Positions 28,237 to 38,730 are shown, counted from the stretch's first letter. The stretch: 64,000 nucleotides of DNA from Pedobacter deserti (GCF_024436415.1 NZ_JAFMZQ010000002.1:1-64000); one strand, 5' to 3'. Program-made: numbers and translations. The notes: generated by a model not told the origin, from the sequence alone.

Positions 28237-28614
28237 ATGAAAAAACAATCAATCCTTACTATTGCGCTTTTGCTCATCGTTAATCTTGTTTTGACCTCCT
28301 GCGGTAAAGAAGATACTACTTCAATAAAGCCCAGAATGACGGGTCGCTGGGATGTCTCGCGGATCGAAGGTGTGCCTTTAAATATATCAACCGGTGATTA
28401 TTATGACTTTAAGGAGGGAGAAGACGATATCGTTGAAATTCGTGAAGGCGGCAATCTTCAATCGGGCACCTACGCTGTTCAGGTGGGTAATGACTTTACT
28501 ATGCAGATCGGCGGCAAGCTGTACACCTGCACGGTCATCGTACTGGAGACAGGCAGATTGGAATTCTCGGCTTCCGACGGCAGCGTCACAAAAAAAGTTT
28601 TCCTGAAAAGATAG
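28237..28614 (+). CDS. Lipocalin-like lipoprotein
   Basis: A 125-residue lipoprotein with a lipobox LVLTSC (Cys22). The mature part opens MTGRWDVSRIEG and has beta-strand repeats (LQSGTYAVQVG, YTCTVIVLETGRLEF) like the small lipocalin-like domains common in Bacteroidota lipoproteins. No ligand or role is known. It lies between the divergent ftsX and leuS and is probably expressed alone. Confidence 0.7.
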   Translation: MKKQSILTIALLLIVNLVLTSCGKEDTTSIKPRMTGRWDVSRIEGVPLNISTGDYYDFKEGEDDIVEIREGGNLQSGTYAVQVGNDFTMQIGGKLYTCTVIVLETGRLEFSASDGSVTKKVFLKR

Positions 28615-28705
28615 GGGCTTCGCAGAGTTGTGTTTATTTCTTTATTTTCGCATCCTGCAATCGCAGGAGCGCCGGTAAGCGCAAACAGCTATACAAAGTT
28701 TATCG

Positions 28706-31522
28706 ATGGATTATCAATTTAAAGAAATAGAACAAAGGTGGCAGGAGCATTGGGCCGATAAGCAGACCTTCAAGGTCGCGGAAAATACGGAAAAGCCTAA
28801 ATACTACGTGTTAGATATGTTTCCCTACCCTTCCGGGGCGGGCTTACATGTGGGTCACCCACTGGGCTATATTGCTTCCGATATTTTTGCAAGATATAAA
28901 CGCCTTAAAGGTTATAATGTTTTGCATCCGATGGGCTACGATTCATTTGGCTTACCGGCCGAGCAGTATGCCATACAAACCGGTCAGCACCCTGCCATAA
29001 CTACTGAAACAAATATCAATACCTACCGCAGGCAGCTTGATAAGATCGGTTTTTCTTTCGACTGGAGCCGGGAGGTCCGCACCAGCGATCCGCAATACTA
29101 TAAATGGACGCAGTGGATCTTTATGCAACTGTTCAACTCATGGTACAATTTGGAGACTGACCGGGCGGAAGATATTTCTACCTTGATTGAGAAATTTAAT
29201 TCCAGCGGTACCGAGGGTGTAAGAGCCGTATGCGATGAAGATGTTCAACAATTGTTGCCGTCCGACTGGGCCGCAATGACCGCAGAGCAAAAGCAGGCCG
29301 AACTGTTGAAATACCGACTTACCTACCTTAAAGAAAGTACCGTAAACTGGTGTGCTGCCCTGGGCACCGTTTTAGCCAACGACGAAGTAAAAGACGGGTT
29401 TTCTGAACGTGGCGGGCATCCGGTTGAACAGAAAAAAATGATGCAGTGGAGTATGCGGATCTCCGCTTACGCCGAGCGTTTGCTGAGCGGACTTGACACA
29501 GTCGACTGGCCAGAGCCTGTGAAAGAAATGCAAAGAAACTGGATCGGTAAAAGTTCAGGCGCTTCCGTCCGGTTCAAGATAGAAGGAGCCGGTCTGGTTT
29601 CAGAATTCTCCGAACTCAAGACCGACTATATTGAAGTTTTCACTACCCGGGTAGATACTATCTTTGGGGTATCTTATTTAGTTTTAGCGCCCGAGCATGA
29701 ACTGGTTGCCAAGCTTACCACTCTTGAACAACGCGCAGCGGTGGAGCAATACATAGAGCAGACCAGGAAGAAGTCGGAGCTCGACCGCATGGCCGATACC
29801 AAAACGGTTTCAGGTGTGTTTACCGGCAGCTATGTCATCAATCCAGTGAGCGGGGAGCGTATCCAGTTGTGGATAGCCGATTACGTGCTTGCAGGATATG
29901 GCACAGGCGCAGTAATGGGCGTGCCTAGTGGCGACCAGCGCGACTGGCTTTTCGCGCGTCACTTTAATTTGCCTGTGGTGCAGATCCTTGATGCACAAAA
30001 AGATTTGGATGTTCAGGCAGATCCTACCAAAGAAGGTAAATACATCAATTCCGGATTTATAAACGGTATGACTTATAGCGAGGCTGTTTCCGCGCTGAAC
30101 GAATGGTTGGAAAGCAAAGGTTCTGGTAAGGCCAAAATAAATTACCGGATGCGCGACGCTATATTCGGACGTCAGCGCTACTGGGGAGAACCTATACCGA
30201 TATATTTTAAAGACGGATTACCTTATTTGATCAAGGAAGAGGAGCTACCTCTGATGTTGCCGGAAATTGACAGGTACTTACCTACAGAAACCGGCGAACC
30301 GCCGTTGGGAAGGGCAGAGGACTGGAAATATGAAGGCAAGTATGAATACGAGCTAAGTACAATGCCAGGGTGGGCCGGCTCTAGCTGGTACTGGTACAGG
30401 TATATGAATCCCAACAACACGAGTGATTTCGCTTCCAAAGAGGCTATGGATTACTGGAAGGATGTCGACCTCTATATAGGCGGTGCTGAACATGCCACTG
30501 GGCATCTCTTGTACAGTCGCTTCTGGAACAAGTTTATAAAGGATCTTGGATATACTCAAGAAGAGGAGCCGTTTAAAAAACTGATCAATCAGGGTATGAT
30601 ACAGGGCCGGAGTAATTTCGTTTACCGGGTAGTCGACGAGCAGGGCAGGGGAACCAATAAACTTGTTTCGTACGGACTTAAAAATCAATATAAGACCTCA
30701 GCGCTCCATGTCGACGTGAATATTGTTGAAAATGACATTCTGAACATTGCTGCGTTTAAAGCGTTTCGTCCAGAGTTCGAAGAGGCTGAGTTCGTCATGG
30801 AAAACGGAAAGTACGTTTGCGGCGTTGAAGTCGAGAAGATGTCTAAATCCAAGTTCAATGTCGTAAACCCTGATTTGCTGATAGAGAATTATGGGGCCGA
30901 CACTTTAAGAATGTACGAGATGTTCCTCGGGCCGCTAGAGCAAAGCAAACCCTGGAATACCAACGGTATCGAAGGGGTGTTCAAATTCCTCAGGAAGTTC
31001 TGGCGACTGTTCCATAACGAAGCGTGGGAATTCCAGGTAAGTTCAGACGAACCCACCAAAGCAGAGCTTAAATCGCTGCATAAGATCATCAAAAAGGTGC
31101 AGGACGATATTGAGCGTTTTTCGTTCAATACTTCGGTGTCCAGCTTTATGATCGCCGTCAACGAACTGACAGAGCTGAAATGTAACAAGAGCGCCATCCT
31201 TAAAGATCTCGTTGTGGTTTTGTCGCCCTATGCGCCGCATATCTGCGAAGAACTCTGGACCTTGCTTGGTTATGAGGCAGGCAGCCTTTCCTACGCACCT
31301 TATCCTGAGTTTAAGCCCGAGCATCTTGTGGAAGATGAGTTCAGTTATCCTATCTCCATTAATGGAAAGACAAGAATGAACCTGAATTTAAGTCTTACAC
31401 TGGAACAGAGCGAAGTGGAGGCGGCGGTGCTTGGTCAAAGCCAGATTCAGAGTTACCTCGAAGGCAAGGCGCCCAAAAAGATCGTCTTCGTTAAAGGCAG
31501 GATCATTAATATAGTAGTCTAA
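28706..31522 (+). CDS. leuS: Leucine-tRNA ligase
   Basis: Charges tRNA-Leu. The class I HIGH-type motif [12 protein letters not shown] is at 40-51 and KMSKS at 711-715. The CP1 editing domain has a visible [12 protein letters not shown] block and [17 protein letters not shown]. The length of 938 residues includes extra segments typical of Bacteroidota LeuRS, for instance around residues 155-215 and 640-700. The convergent neighbour starts 8 bases beyond its stop, with no obvious terminator between. Confidence 0.98.
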   Translation: MDYQFKEIEQRWQEHWADKQTFKVAENTEKPKYYVLDMFPYPSGAGLHVGHPLGYIASDIFARYKRLKGYNVLHPMGYDSFGLPAEQYAIQTGQHPAITTETNINTYRRQLDKIGFSFDWSREVRTSDPQYYKWTQWIFMQLFNSWYNLETDRAEDISTLIEKFNSSGTEGVRAVCDEDVQQLLPSDWAAMTAEQKQAELLKYRLTYLKESTVNWCAALGTVLANDEVKDGFSERGGHPVEQKKMMQWSMRISAYAERLLSGLDTVDWPEPVKEMQRNWIGKSSGASVRFKIEGAGLVSEFSELKTDYIEVFTTRVDTIFGVSYLVLAPEHELVAKLTTLEQRAAVEQYIEQTRKKSELDRMADTKTVSGVFTGSYVINPVSGERIQLWIADYVLAGYGTGAVMGVPSGDQRDWLFARHFNLPVVQILDAQKDLDVQADPTKEGKYINSGFINGMTYSEAVSALNEWLESKGSGKAKINYRMRDAIFGRQRYWGEPIPIYFKDGLPYLIKEEELPLMLPEIDRYLPTETGEPPLGRAEDWKYEGKYEYELSTMPGWAGSSWYWYRYMNPNNTSDFASKEAMDYWKDVDLYIGGAEHATGHLLYSRFWNKFIKDLGYTQEEEPFKKLINQGMIQGRSNFVYRVVDEQGRGTNKLVSYGLKNQYKTSALHVDVNIVENDILNIAAFKAFRPEFEEAEFVMENGKYVCGVEVEKMSKSKFNVVNPDLLIENYGADTLRMYEMFLGPLEQSKPWNTNGIEGVFKFLRKFWRLFHNEAWEFQVSSDEPTKAELKSLHKIIKKVQDDIERFSFNTSVSSFMIAVNELTELKCNKSAILKDLVVVLSPYAPHICEELWTLLGYEAGSLSYAPYPEFKPEHLVEDEFSYPISINGKTRMNLNLSLTLEQSEVEAAVLGQSQIQSYLEGKAPKKIVFVKGRIINIVV

Positions 31523-31530
31523 CGCGACGA

Positions 31531-33162
31531 TCAGCGTTTTGTCACCGTTTTTAGGATCAGCAGGTTCTGGGCATTATTGCTCAATCCGCTTATATTGTTT
31601 TGGGTTAAAGTGACCGACTGATCGTAGAACAATGGGATGATGTTTGCGTAGCTGGTAACCATACTGTCCATTTGCTGATGAAGCTTAAAACGACGGTTTT
31701 CGTCCGTCTCGTAGTAGCTCTGCTCAAACAGGCGGTCAAACTCCTTATTGTAATAGGCCGTATAGTTTGGTCCGAAAGGCACCTTATTCCGCGAATAAAA
31801 CATGGCGAGGTAGTTTTCCCCGTCGGGGTAATCTGCGATCCAGGAACCCCGGAAAAAATTTACCCCGTTTTTTGCGATCAGATCGCGGAGGCTCGCACTC
31901 GGACTCACATCTATTTTAACCTGTATGCCAATGGCATTTAATTCGCCCTGGACAAATTCAATGACATCTTTGTAGTTGGAAGATGTACTTAAGGTGATCT
32001 GTGGCATCCCTTGCCCGTTCGGGAAGCCAGCTTCGCGCAGAAGCTGCGCCGCCTTTTCCGGGTTGTAATGATAGCCCTTTACAGCAGCAGTGTCGAACCC
32101 AGGCATGCCTTTGGGAATAAATCCAGCGGTGGCAGGGATACCCACACCGTTTCGGAGATACCTGACCAGTTTGGAGCGGTCGATGGCATAGTTGATCGCC
32201 TGCCTCACCTTCAGGTAGCGGAGCGGCGAATTCCTTGTGACTGCGATATTGGTGTCTACCAATATCCCGATATACTCTGTGCACAAATAAGGGGCCTTAC
32301 GAAGACGGAATGCATATCTGTATTTGTTGGTCACCCGCCCATCTCTGGTCAATATTTCGTTCCGGTAACTGCCGTCTACTTTATCAAAGAAATCCAGTTC
32401 CTTTTTAAGAAAGTTCATGAACGCGCTCTGTTTGTCCGTTACAAACGTTACCCTGACTGCATCCAGGTACGGCAGCTTTGTCCCGCTAACCTTTTCCCAA
32501 TAATTTTCGTTTTTTAAAAGCACCAGCACTTCATCCTCCTTCCAATATTTGAACTTAAACGGACCAGTCCCGACCGGATGGCTGCGGAATTCATGCGCAT
32601 AATGCTCCACGATTTCTTTAGGAACCACCGAACAATACTGTGTGGTAAGCAATTTGAGGAAGGCCGGGAAAGGCTTGGATAAGGTAATTTGAAAGGTAGA
32701 ATCGTTGACCGCCACCAAACTATTCTTTCCGGCTATCTTGTCCGAAAATATCCACCCGCCAGAGGAGCCGACCGCCGGGTCGATTAGCCTGTAAAAGCTG
32801 TATGCGAAATCGGCCGCCACCACTTTTCTGCCCTTTCCTCCGGCAAACAAAGGGTGCTCATGAAAAAAGACATCGTCACGAAGATTAAACCTGTAAGTCA
32901 GCCCATCCTCAGAAACCTGCCATGTCTTCGCAATGCAGGGCACGGTATTCAGATTGCTGTCAATCTGCACCAGTCCGTTAAATATCTGGTTGATCATCCA
33001 CAGCGCGTTCTGGTTGCGTGCAAAGGCCGGATCAAGCGAGGTGAGGTTTTGGTCCAGATTCATCTGAAAAACTTTCCTGTCGTCATGCCGGTCGTGCCTA
33101 CTGCAGGCTGCCGCGGCTGTAATCACTATGAAATAAAAAAACCTTAAAAGAATACGAGGCAT
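31531..33162 (-). CDS. ABC-transporter substrate-binding lipoprotein (SBP_bac_5)
   Basis: Solute-binding lipoprotein of the oligopeptide/dipeptide family. ATG at 33162 gives a signal with a lipobox TAAAAC (Cys20); a TTG nine codons upstream would blur the signal. Family features include FNLRDDVFFHEHPLF, HPVGTGPFKFKYW, VRQAINYAIDRSKLV and GSWIADYPDGENYLAMF. No permease or ATPase genes are nearby, so it works with transporters elsewhere or has another task. The ligand is probably a peptide, by family. Confidence 0.9.
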   Translation of the reverse strand: MPRILLRFFYFIVITAAAACSRHDRHDDRKVFQMNLDQNLTSLDPAFARNQNALWMINQIFNGLVQIDSNLNTVPCIAKTWQVSEDGLTYRFNLRDDVFFHEHPLFAGGKGRKVVAADFAYSFYRLIDPAVGSSGGWIFSDKIAGKNSLVAVNDSTFQITLSKPFPAFLKLLTTQYCSVVPKEIVEHYAHEFRSHPVGTGPFKFKYWKEDEVLVLLKNENYWEKVSGTKLPYLDAVRVTFVTDKQSAFMNFLKKELDFFDKVDGSYRNEILTRDGRVTNKYRYAFRLRKAPYLCTEYIGILVDTNIAVTRNSPLRYLKVRQAINYAIDRSKLVRYLRNGVGIPATAGFIPKGMPGFDTAAVKGYHYNPEKAAQLLREAGFPNGQGMPQITLSTSSNYKDVIEFVQGELNAIGIQVKIDVSPSASLRDLIAKNGVNFFRGSWIADYPDGENYLAMFYSRNKVPFGPNYTAYYNKEFDRLFEQSYYETDENRRFKLHQQMDSMVTSYANIIPLFYDQSVTLTQNNISGLSNNAQNLLILKTVTKR

Positions 33163-33176
33163 GAGTACCGTAATGC

Positions 33177-33184
33177 TATTTTTG
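33177..33184 (+). promoter_or_regulatory. -7 box of the BtuF-like gene
   Basis: TATTTTTG fits TAnnTTTG, 23 bases before the ATG at 33208. No -33 element was found. It lies just before the divergent binding-protein gene. Confidence 0.35.
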
Positions 33185-33207
33185 TACAAAATACTAAATA
33201 AATTAAT

Positions 33208-33663
33208 ATGTCTTTTTTAGAAGCCGCGATCATGGAGATAGCTGACCTCGACTTACGTGAACAGTTCCAGGACAGGCTCGATATTGTTCGGCACAAGATA
33301 AAATTTATGGACACCGTCCCTGTGGCATGCCTTACTACGCTGAACACTCCGGCTGATGCCGTATTCCCTTTGCTGGAAGCGGTAGGCGGAGAGCCGGTGC
33401 TTCCGGAACAGGCCCAGGTTCTACTGTACTGGCAGCATCAGACGGATATCCCCGAACTCATGGGTGCTGTTCCGCAACTGCTGGACGCCCAATGGCCAGC
33501 AGTGAAGTATAGCCGGGTTTATTTATGGAAAGACGAGTTCAGCCAACAAACCGAACCTGAGGTACTCGTTTCCGCATTGGAGCACCTGGCAGAAATGCTA
33601 TATCCGGGCTTTTTTGTCTTTGGTGGAGAAGGGGAGGTCTGGACCAGCTTTAAAACGCAATAA
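33208..33663 (+). CDS. One-lobed BtuF-like binding protein
   Basis: A 151-residue protein that resembles the linker helix and C-terminal lobe of class III binding proteins (BtuF/PF01497). Supporting segments are QDRLDIVRHKIKFM, a PLLEAVGGEPVLPEQ block like the usual ELAGG-x-xVL, KYSRVYLWKDEF like RVYAVDGNAYF, and ALEHLAEMLYPG followed by FGGEGEVWTSF. The whole N-terminal lobe and any signal peptide are missing, and it has its own ATG and -7 box. It may be a cytoplasmic ligand-binding remnant or a repurposed half. It overlaps the convergent FMN reductase gene by 14 bases. Confidence 0.6.
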   Translation: MSFLEAAIMEIADLDLREQFQDRLDIVRHKIKFMDTVPVACLTTLNTPADAVFPLLEAVGGEPVLPEQAQVLLYWQHQTDIPELMGAVPQLLDAQWPAVKYSRVYLWKDEFSQQTEPEVLVSALEHLAEMLYPGFFVFGGEGEVWTSFKTQ

Positions 33664-34171
33664 ACTTGCTGATCTGCTGCTCGGTAAACTTCAGCGTATC
33701 TTCCTTGAAAAACTGACCATTACTGTCTAGTTCCGATTTGATGTTTGCGATATGCAATCGAAGCGGCAGCAAATGGAGATGAAGATAACTGCATACGCCG
33801 GCAAAATGATCTATGCCACGCACATTGCCATACTTACCCGAAGATACTCCGACTAATGCCGCTTTTTTGTCATAAAAGCTGTCTGGGAAGTTACAGGCAT
33901 CAACAAAGGTTTTCAGTACCCCAGGAAAGCTTCCGTTATATTCAGGGATAATGAACAAAAACTTTTGGGTACGGTCTACCATTTCCTGGATTGGCTTAAA
34001 CGCTGCGCTCCGATGTCCGTACAAATCGGTCGCAATTAAATTGTTGGGCAAATCCTGCAGATCGAAGACCCGGCTTTCCTCTCCCTTTATTCTCAGCTGA
34101 GCCTGGTAATAATTGGCCACTTTAAGCGTATTACTAGAAGGTCTGTTGGTGCCGGATATAATCGTAATCAT
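33650..34171 (-). CDS. NADPH-dependent FMN reductase
   Basis: A flavodoxin-fold reductase of 173 residues (PF03358). The FMN phosphate loop is visible as SGTNRPSSNTLKVA near the N-terminus, followed by FIIPEYNGSFPGVLKTFVD and ALVGVSSGKYGNVRG. Such enzymes reduce FMN, quinones or azo compounds. Its physiological substrate is not indicated by neighbours. Confidence 0.9.
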   Translation of the reverse strand: MITIISGTNRPSSNTLKVANYYQAQLRIKGEESRVFDLQDLPNNLIATDLYGHRSAAFKPIQEMVDRTQKFLFIIPEYNGSFPGVLKTFVDACNFPDSFYDKKAALVGVSSGKYGNVRGIDHFAGVCSYLHLHLLPLRLHIANIKSELDSNGQFFKEDTLKFTEQQISKFIAF

Positions 34172-34350
34172 AGCTTTTTGTTGATAAGATGTGCAAAACC
34201 CATAGCGCTTTCATACAAGTTTTGTTAATTAGTTTGTATCTTAGCTAATCGTTAAAATGTGCCTGAATGCAGGCAAAAATAGCATTTTTTTAAGGATATA
34301 CCTCCGGGTACTGAGACCAAAACAAATAATAGTTATTAGTAAGAAGATAA

Positions 34351-35154
34351 ATGAGTAAAATAATTGCCCTGGCAAACCAGAAGGGTGGTGTCGGAAAGAC
34401 CACATCTTCAATCAACCTTGCAGCAAGTCTGGCCGTGTTGGAATACCGAACTTTACTGGTTGATGCCGATCCTCAGGCAAATTCTACTTCAGGTATAGGG
34501 TTTGATCCGAGAAGCATTAAGAACAGCATTTACGAATGCATCATTAATGATGTTGATCCCCGGGAAGCCATTCAAAAAACGGAAACCCCCAATCTTGATC
34601 TGCTTCCGGCGCATATAGATCTTGTAGGAGCGGAGATCGAGATGATCAATCTTAATAACAGGGAATATAAAATGAAAGCCGTTCTGGAAAGTGTAAAGGA
34701 CCAGTATGACTTTATCATTATTGACTGCTCTCCCTCTCTAGGTCTGATCACCATAAACGCTCTTACTGCGGCCGATTCGGTGATCATCCCGGTGCAGTGT
34801 GAGTATTTTGCGCTTGAAGGACTGGGCAAATTGTTGAATACCATCAAAATTGTTCAAACCCGGCTTAATACCGATCTGGAAATAGAAGGTATTCTGTTAA
34901 CCATGTATGATGTGCGCCTCCGCCTTTCCAACCAGGTAGTAGAGGAAGTGAAGAGTCATTTTCAGGACCTGGTATTCGAAACGATCATACAGCGGAACAC
35001 GCGTCTCAGCGAAGCACCAAGTTATGGGGTGTCCGTGATTATGCACGATGCCAATTGTAAAGGTGCCATAAACTATCTTAATCTTGCACGCGAGATTGTT
35101 CGGAACAACGGCATGATAAAGGAAATTGAGGACAGGAGTACAGCGACTATTTAA
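34351..35154 (+). CDS. parA: Chromosome partitioning ATPase ParA
   Basis: A Soj/ParA-type ATPase that moves the origin region with ParB. The deviant Walker A KGGVGKTT is at 11-18, with LLVDADPQANST and IIDCSPSLGLITINAL as further ATPase motifs. The length of 267 residues and the absence of an N-terminal DNA-binding domain indicate the chromosomal (short) type. parB follows 11 bases later. Confidence 0.97.
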   Translation: MSKIIALANQKGGVGKTTSSINLAASLAVLEYRTLLVDADPQANSTSGIGFDPRSIKNSIYECIINDVDPREAIQKTETPNLDLLPAHIDLVGAEIEMINLNNREYKMKAVLESVKDQYDFIIIDCSPSLGLITINALTAADSVIIPVQCEYFALEGLGKLLNTIKIVQTRLNTDLEIEGILLTMYDVRLRLSNQVVEEVKSHFQDLVFETIIQRNTRLSEAPSYGVSVIMHDANCKGAINYLNLAREIVRNNGMIKEIEDRSTATI

Positions 35155-35165
35155 TAAGAATTTTA

Positions 35166-36080
35166 ATGACGTCTTTTCAGCGAAAAACAGGTTTAGGGAA
35201 AGGATTAAGTGCTTTACTGGATGATACAGATGCTGTTAATCCGCCAAAGAACGGAGGTCTCCCTGTAGCCGAGCCAAAGCAAACGAACGGCAGCAACCCG
35301 ATTGGTCATATTCGCATTGCCGACGTTGAAACCAATCCATATCAGCCAAGGACAGAGTTCGATCAGGTAGCGCTTAATGAACTATCAGAGTCGATTAAAG
35401 TTCAAGGACTGATCCAGCCAATCACGGTCAGAAAGCAGGCTCAGGGCAAGTATCAGCTTATCTCAGGAGAGCGGCGGCTTCGGGCATCGAAGCTTGCGGG
35501 ACTTACGGAAATACCTGCATACATACGCACCGCCGACGATCAGCAGATGCTGGAAATGGCACTCATTGAAAACATACAGCGTGAAAACCTGAATGCGATC
35601 GAGGTGGCCCTCAGCTTCCAGCGGATGCTCGAGGAGTGTAATTTAAAGCAGGAGCAATTGGGCGACCGGGTAGGCAAAAACCGGAGCACGGTAACCAACT
35701 ATCTGAGGTTATTAAAGCTTCCCCCTGCTATACAGGTGTCCATCCGCGATCAGAAAATCTCTATGGGACATGCACGTGCCCTGATAAACGTGAACGAGGA
35801 GGATAAGCAACTGTTTATTCATAACGAGATTATCGAAAAAGGGCTGTCGGTACGCAAGGTTGAGGAACTGGTACGCAGCATCAACAGCCTGGAGGTGAAA
35901 CCGAAAACCCGGACCTCTTCTGAAACCTTGCCTGAGTATCAGAAACTGCAGCGCGATCTCGCGTCTAAATTTTCTACCAGAGTAAAGCTAAAAGTTAGTG
36001 AAAACGGAAAGGGAGCTATCGAAATCCCTTTCGTATCTAAAGACGACCTTAGCCGTATATTAGAGTTATTAGACTGGTAA
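35166..36080 (+). CDS. parB: Chromosome partitioning protein ParB
   Basis: CTPase and parS-binding protein. The N-terminal domain has NPYQPRTEFD, the GLIQPITVRK block and SGERRLRASKLAG (box II). The ENIQRENLNAIEVA segment and the helix-turn-helix KNRSTVTNYLRLLKLP follow, with a C-terminal dimerisation region. No canonical parS site was spotted nearby by eye. The stop overlaps the next gene's ATG by one base. Confidence 0.97.
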   Translation: MTSFQRKTGLGKGLSALLDDTDAVNPPKNGGLPVAEPKQTNGSNPIGHIRIADVETNPYQPRTEFDQVALNELSESIKVQGLIQPITVRKQAQGKYQLISGERRLRASKLAGLTEIPAYIRTADDQQMLEMALIENIQRENLNAIEVALSFQRMLEECNLKQEQLGDRVGKNRSTVTNYLRLLKLPPAIQVSIRDQKISMGHARALINVNEEDKQLFIHNEIIEKGLSVRKVEELVRSINSLEVKPKTRTSSETLPEYQKLQRDLASKFSTRVKLKVSENGKGAIEIPFVSKDDLSRILELLDW

Positions 36081-36697
36081 TGCGCACGGTAGTCCTGCTA
36101 TGTATTCTGATGTTTGGCGCCCTCATGGCCGGGGCGCAGGATCCTGTGTCGCCGGTTGTGAAAGACTCCACGGTAAAGAGCACAGACACAGTCAGGAAAA
36201 AAGCAGCCTATGTAAACCCGGGAAAGATTGCGGGGAGAAAAGCCGCTTTCCGCTCTATGATGGTGCCTGGCCTGGGACAGATCGGAAACGGCATTACGGT
36301 TTATCGTCTTGTTAAAGTAGCCGGTATATATACCGGTGCCACCATGCTTACGCTTTCCTATATAGATAATAATAAAAGCTACAAGGAAGTACTTGCGGAA
36401 CTGCAATACCGAGCTGAAAATGGCGGTAAGGCTACGACGACCGGGCGTTACAGAAATTATCCTTCAGAAGGACTGATACCTGCGAAGGACACCTTTCGTA
36501 GAAACCGTGAAGTCGTCATATTTTCACTGGCTGGGCTATACCTGCTCAATATAGTGGAGGCCTATATCGATGCAAGGCTCAAATATTTCAATGTAGATGA
36601 TATTGCCATAAAAGTTGCGCCGGATATGATCAACGCGAGTCCGGTATACGGCCTTACAAAGCCCGCCCCGGGAATTAAACTTACATTCAATTTTTAA
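36080..36697 (+). CDS. DUF5683 domain protein
   Basis: A 205-residue protein with an N-terminal signal ending in AGAQ and a Ser/Thr-rich linker, followed by the DUF5683 core starting RSMMVPGLGQIGNG. It has two hydrophobic segments near 70-90 and 150-165. This family is regularly found with parAB in Bacteroidota; its function is unknown. It is translationally coupled to parB (TAATG) and followed by dapB after 15 bases. Confidence 0.85.
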   Translation: MRTVVLLCILMFGALMAGAQDPVSPVVKDSTVKSTDTVRKKAAYVNPGKIAGRKAAFRSMMVPGLGQIGNGITVYRLVKVAGIYTGATMLTLSYIDNNKSYKEVLAELQYRAENGGKATTTGRYRNYPSEGLIPAKDTFRRNREVVIFSLAGLYLLNIVEAYIDARLKYFNVDDIAIKVAPDMINASPVYGLTKPAPGIKLTFNF

Positions 36698-36712
36698 CAA
36701 GAAACGAACAAT

Positions 36713-37456
36713 ATGAAAATAGCACTACTTGGTTATGGTAAGATGGGTCAGATTATTGAGCGCTTTGCTGTAGACAGGGGGCACGAGATAGTTTTGAAGA
36801 TCACCGTCGATAACAAAGACGATCTTACAGAGACCAACCTGCGTAAAGCTGACGTCGCCATTGATTTTAGTGCGCCAGACGCTGCCATTGCGAATATTTA
36901 CGCATGCTTCGATGCCAATCTGCCCGTAGTGGTGGGTACCACGGGCTGGTATGGTCAGCTCCAGGAAGTGAAGAATGAGTGCCTGCTGCATAACAATACC
37001 CTTCTCTACGGGTCAAACTTCAGCATAGGGGTCAACCTCTTTTTTCATATGAACAAGATACTTGCAAAGCTGATGAACGACTATCCTGCTTATGATGTCC
37101 AGGTGGAAGAGATCCACCATACGCAAAAGCTAGACGCTCCGAGCGGCACGGCCATGACAATTGCCGAAGATATCATAGCTAACCTCGACAGAAAGAGTGA
37201 GTGGGTGAACGTCGTTGGCGATGTGCTGCCAGAGGAAGGTATTAAAAAAGAGCAGATGCTGATTGAGTCTTTGCGTATTGAGAATGTGCCCGGAACGCAT
37301 ACTGTACTTTACAGTTCTGAAGTGGACGATATTGAGTTTAAACACACGGCGCACAACCGTTCGGGCTTTGCCCTGGGCGCCGTTGTTGCGGCAGAATGGC
37401 TGGAGAAACGTCAGGGTTTTTACAACATCACAGATATATTTAATTTTAAAGGATAG
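36713..37456 (+). CDS. dapB: 4-hydroxy-tetrahydrodipicolinate reductase
   Basis: NAD(P)H-dependent step in lysine and diaminopimelate synthesis, needed for peptidoglycan. The Rossmann loop LGYGKMGQII is at the N-terminus. The signature EIHHTQKLDAPSGTAM carries the catalytic histidine and lysine, and AHNRSGFALGAV is near the end. The length of 247 residues is standard. It sits 3 bases before lepB in the par operon. Confidence 0.97.
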   Translation: MKIALLGYGKMGQIIERFAVDRGHEIVLKITVDNKDDLTETNLRKADVAIDFSAPDAAIANIYACFDANLPVVVGTTGWYGQLQEVKNECLLHNNTLLYGSNFSIGVNLFFHMNKILAKLMNDYPAYDVQVEEIHHTQKLDAPSGTAMTIAEDIIANLDRKSEWVNVVGDVLPEEGIKKEQMLIESLRIENVPGTHTVLYSSEVDDIEFKHTAHNRSGFALGAVVAAEWLEKRQGFYNITDIFNFKG

Positions 37457-37459
37457 GGA

Positions 37460-38659
37460 ATGAACTGGAAATTCTGGAAGAAAGATACAGCGACCGACAA
37501 GCCAAAGAAAAAGAAATCTAAAGGGCGAGAGTGGCTCGACGCGATTGTGTTTGCCGTTATAGCCGCTACGATTATCAGGGTGTTTTTCATTGAAGCCTAT
37601 ACAATTCCTACCGGCTCTATGGAGCGGTCGCTGCTCATCGGCGACTTCCTCTTTGTAAGTAAAGTAAATTATGGTGCACGCATACCGATGACCCCGGTTG
37701 CATTCCCGTTTGCGCATCACACGATGCCGATAACCGGTACCAAAGCCTACTGGGAAGGTGTGCAGTGGAAATACCACAGATTGCCAGGATTATCCGACAT
37801 TAAACACAATGACGTAGTGGTGTTCAACTATCCGCAGGGTGATACCGTAGCCTTAGAAATGCAGGACGCTGACTACTATCAACTGGTGCGCCACGCCGGC
37901 TGGCATGCGGTAAACAGCCAATATACGGTGATAAGCAGGCCGGTTGACAAGCGCGAAAACTATATCAAGCGTTGTATTGGTTTGCCGGGTGATGAAATCA
38001 GTATGAAAAACGGACTGGCCTACGTTAATGGGAAGCCCGAAAAATTAAAATCAACAGGTCAGTTTAGCTACGATGTAGAATTTAAAACGACCGATGTCAA
38101 TTTTAGTGTTTTTGAAGATCTTGGTTTTAAGATACAGGAAGACATTAGTCAGCAGTCGGCCACGGTTTTCCAGTTTAACGGCACAGAACCGATGATAAAA
38201 AAAGTGAAGCAACTCGACTTTGTGCAGTCTGTACGCGAGTCGGCCGCCCCTGCCGGACAGCCCGATACGGATGTGTTTCCTTTCGATTCGCGCAGGAATT
38301 GGAATGTTGACAACTTTGGCCCAATCAAGATACCTGCCCGTGGCTTGACGGTTCAGCTCGACAGCCTGACAATGCCGCTTTACGAACGCTGCATCCGGAT
38401 ATACGAGGGCAACAAGCTAGAAAAATCAGGAAATGGCTGGCTGATTAATGGCAAGCCGGCGACCAGCTATACTTTTCAGATGGACTATTACTGGATGATG
38501 GGCGACAACAGACATAAATCGCTCGACTCCAGGTACTGGGGATTTGTTCCCGAAGATCACATCGTCGGTAAAGCGTTATTTATCTGGATGAGCTTCAATT
38601 CAGACGGCTCTTTCTTTAGCAAGATCAGGTGGAACCGCCTGCTTAAAGGTATTCACTAA
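37460..38659 (+). CDS. lepB: Signal peptidase I
   Basis: Cleaves secretory signal peptides at the membrane. A single span (about 25-45) is followed by the catalytic Ser53 (TGSMERSLL) and Lys170 (NYIKRCIGLPGDE), and GDNRHKSLDSRYWGF lies near the C-terminus. At 399 residues it is longer than most because of inserts between the Ser and Lys motifs (about 80-160) and after the Lys motif (about 185-320). It is the last gene of the parA-lepB unit and is followed by a strong bidirectional terminator. Confidence 0.95.
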   Translation: MNWKFWKKDTATDKPKKKKSKGREWLDAIVFAVIAATIIRVFFIEAYTIPTGSMERSLLIGDFLFVSKVNYGARIPMTPVAFPFAHHTMPITGTKAYWEGVQWKYHRLPGLSDIKHNDVVVFNYPQGDTVALEMQDADYYQLVRHAGWHAVNSQYTVISRPVDKRENYIKRCIGLPGDEISMKNGLAYVNGKPEKLKSTGQFSYDVEFKTTDVNFSVFEDLGFKIQEDISQQSATVFQFNGTEPMIKKVKQLDFVQSVRESAAPAGQPDTDVFPFDSRRNWNVDNFGPIKIPARGLTVQLDSLTMPLYERCIRIYEGNKLEKSGNGWLINGKPATSYTFQMDYYWMMGDNRHKSLDSRYWGFVPEDHIVGKALFIWMSFNSDGSFFSKIRWNRLLKGIH

Positions 38660-38693
38660 TTTAAAGAGTTTAACCATCATGCGCATAAAGCGC

Positions 38694-38730
38694 AAAAACG
38701 CCTGAAGCATTTAGCGCTTCAGGCGTTTTT
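38694..38730. terminator. Bidirectional terminator after lepB
   Basis: A 15-base perfect inverted repeat (38694-38708 with 38716-38730) with a 7-base loop has A5 on the left and T5 on the right. It can end lepB on the plus strand and the small gene at 38736-38843 on the minus strand, whose stop is only 5 bases away. Confidence 0.9.

Noticed and set aside
34172..35165. parS site near parAB
   Set aside because: No GTTTCACGTG-like palindrome was found by eye; only a short GCCTG/CAGGC hairpin at about 34261-34276 is present, which is not parS.
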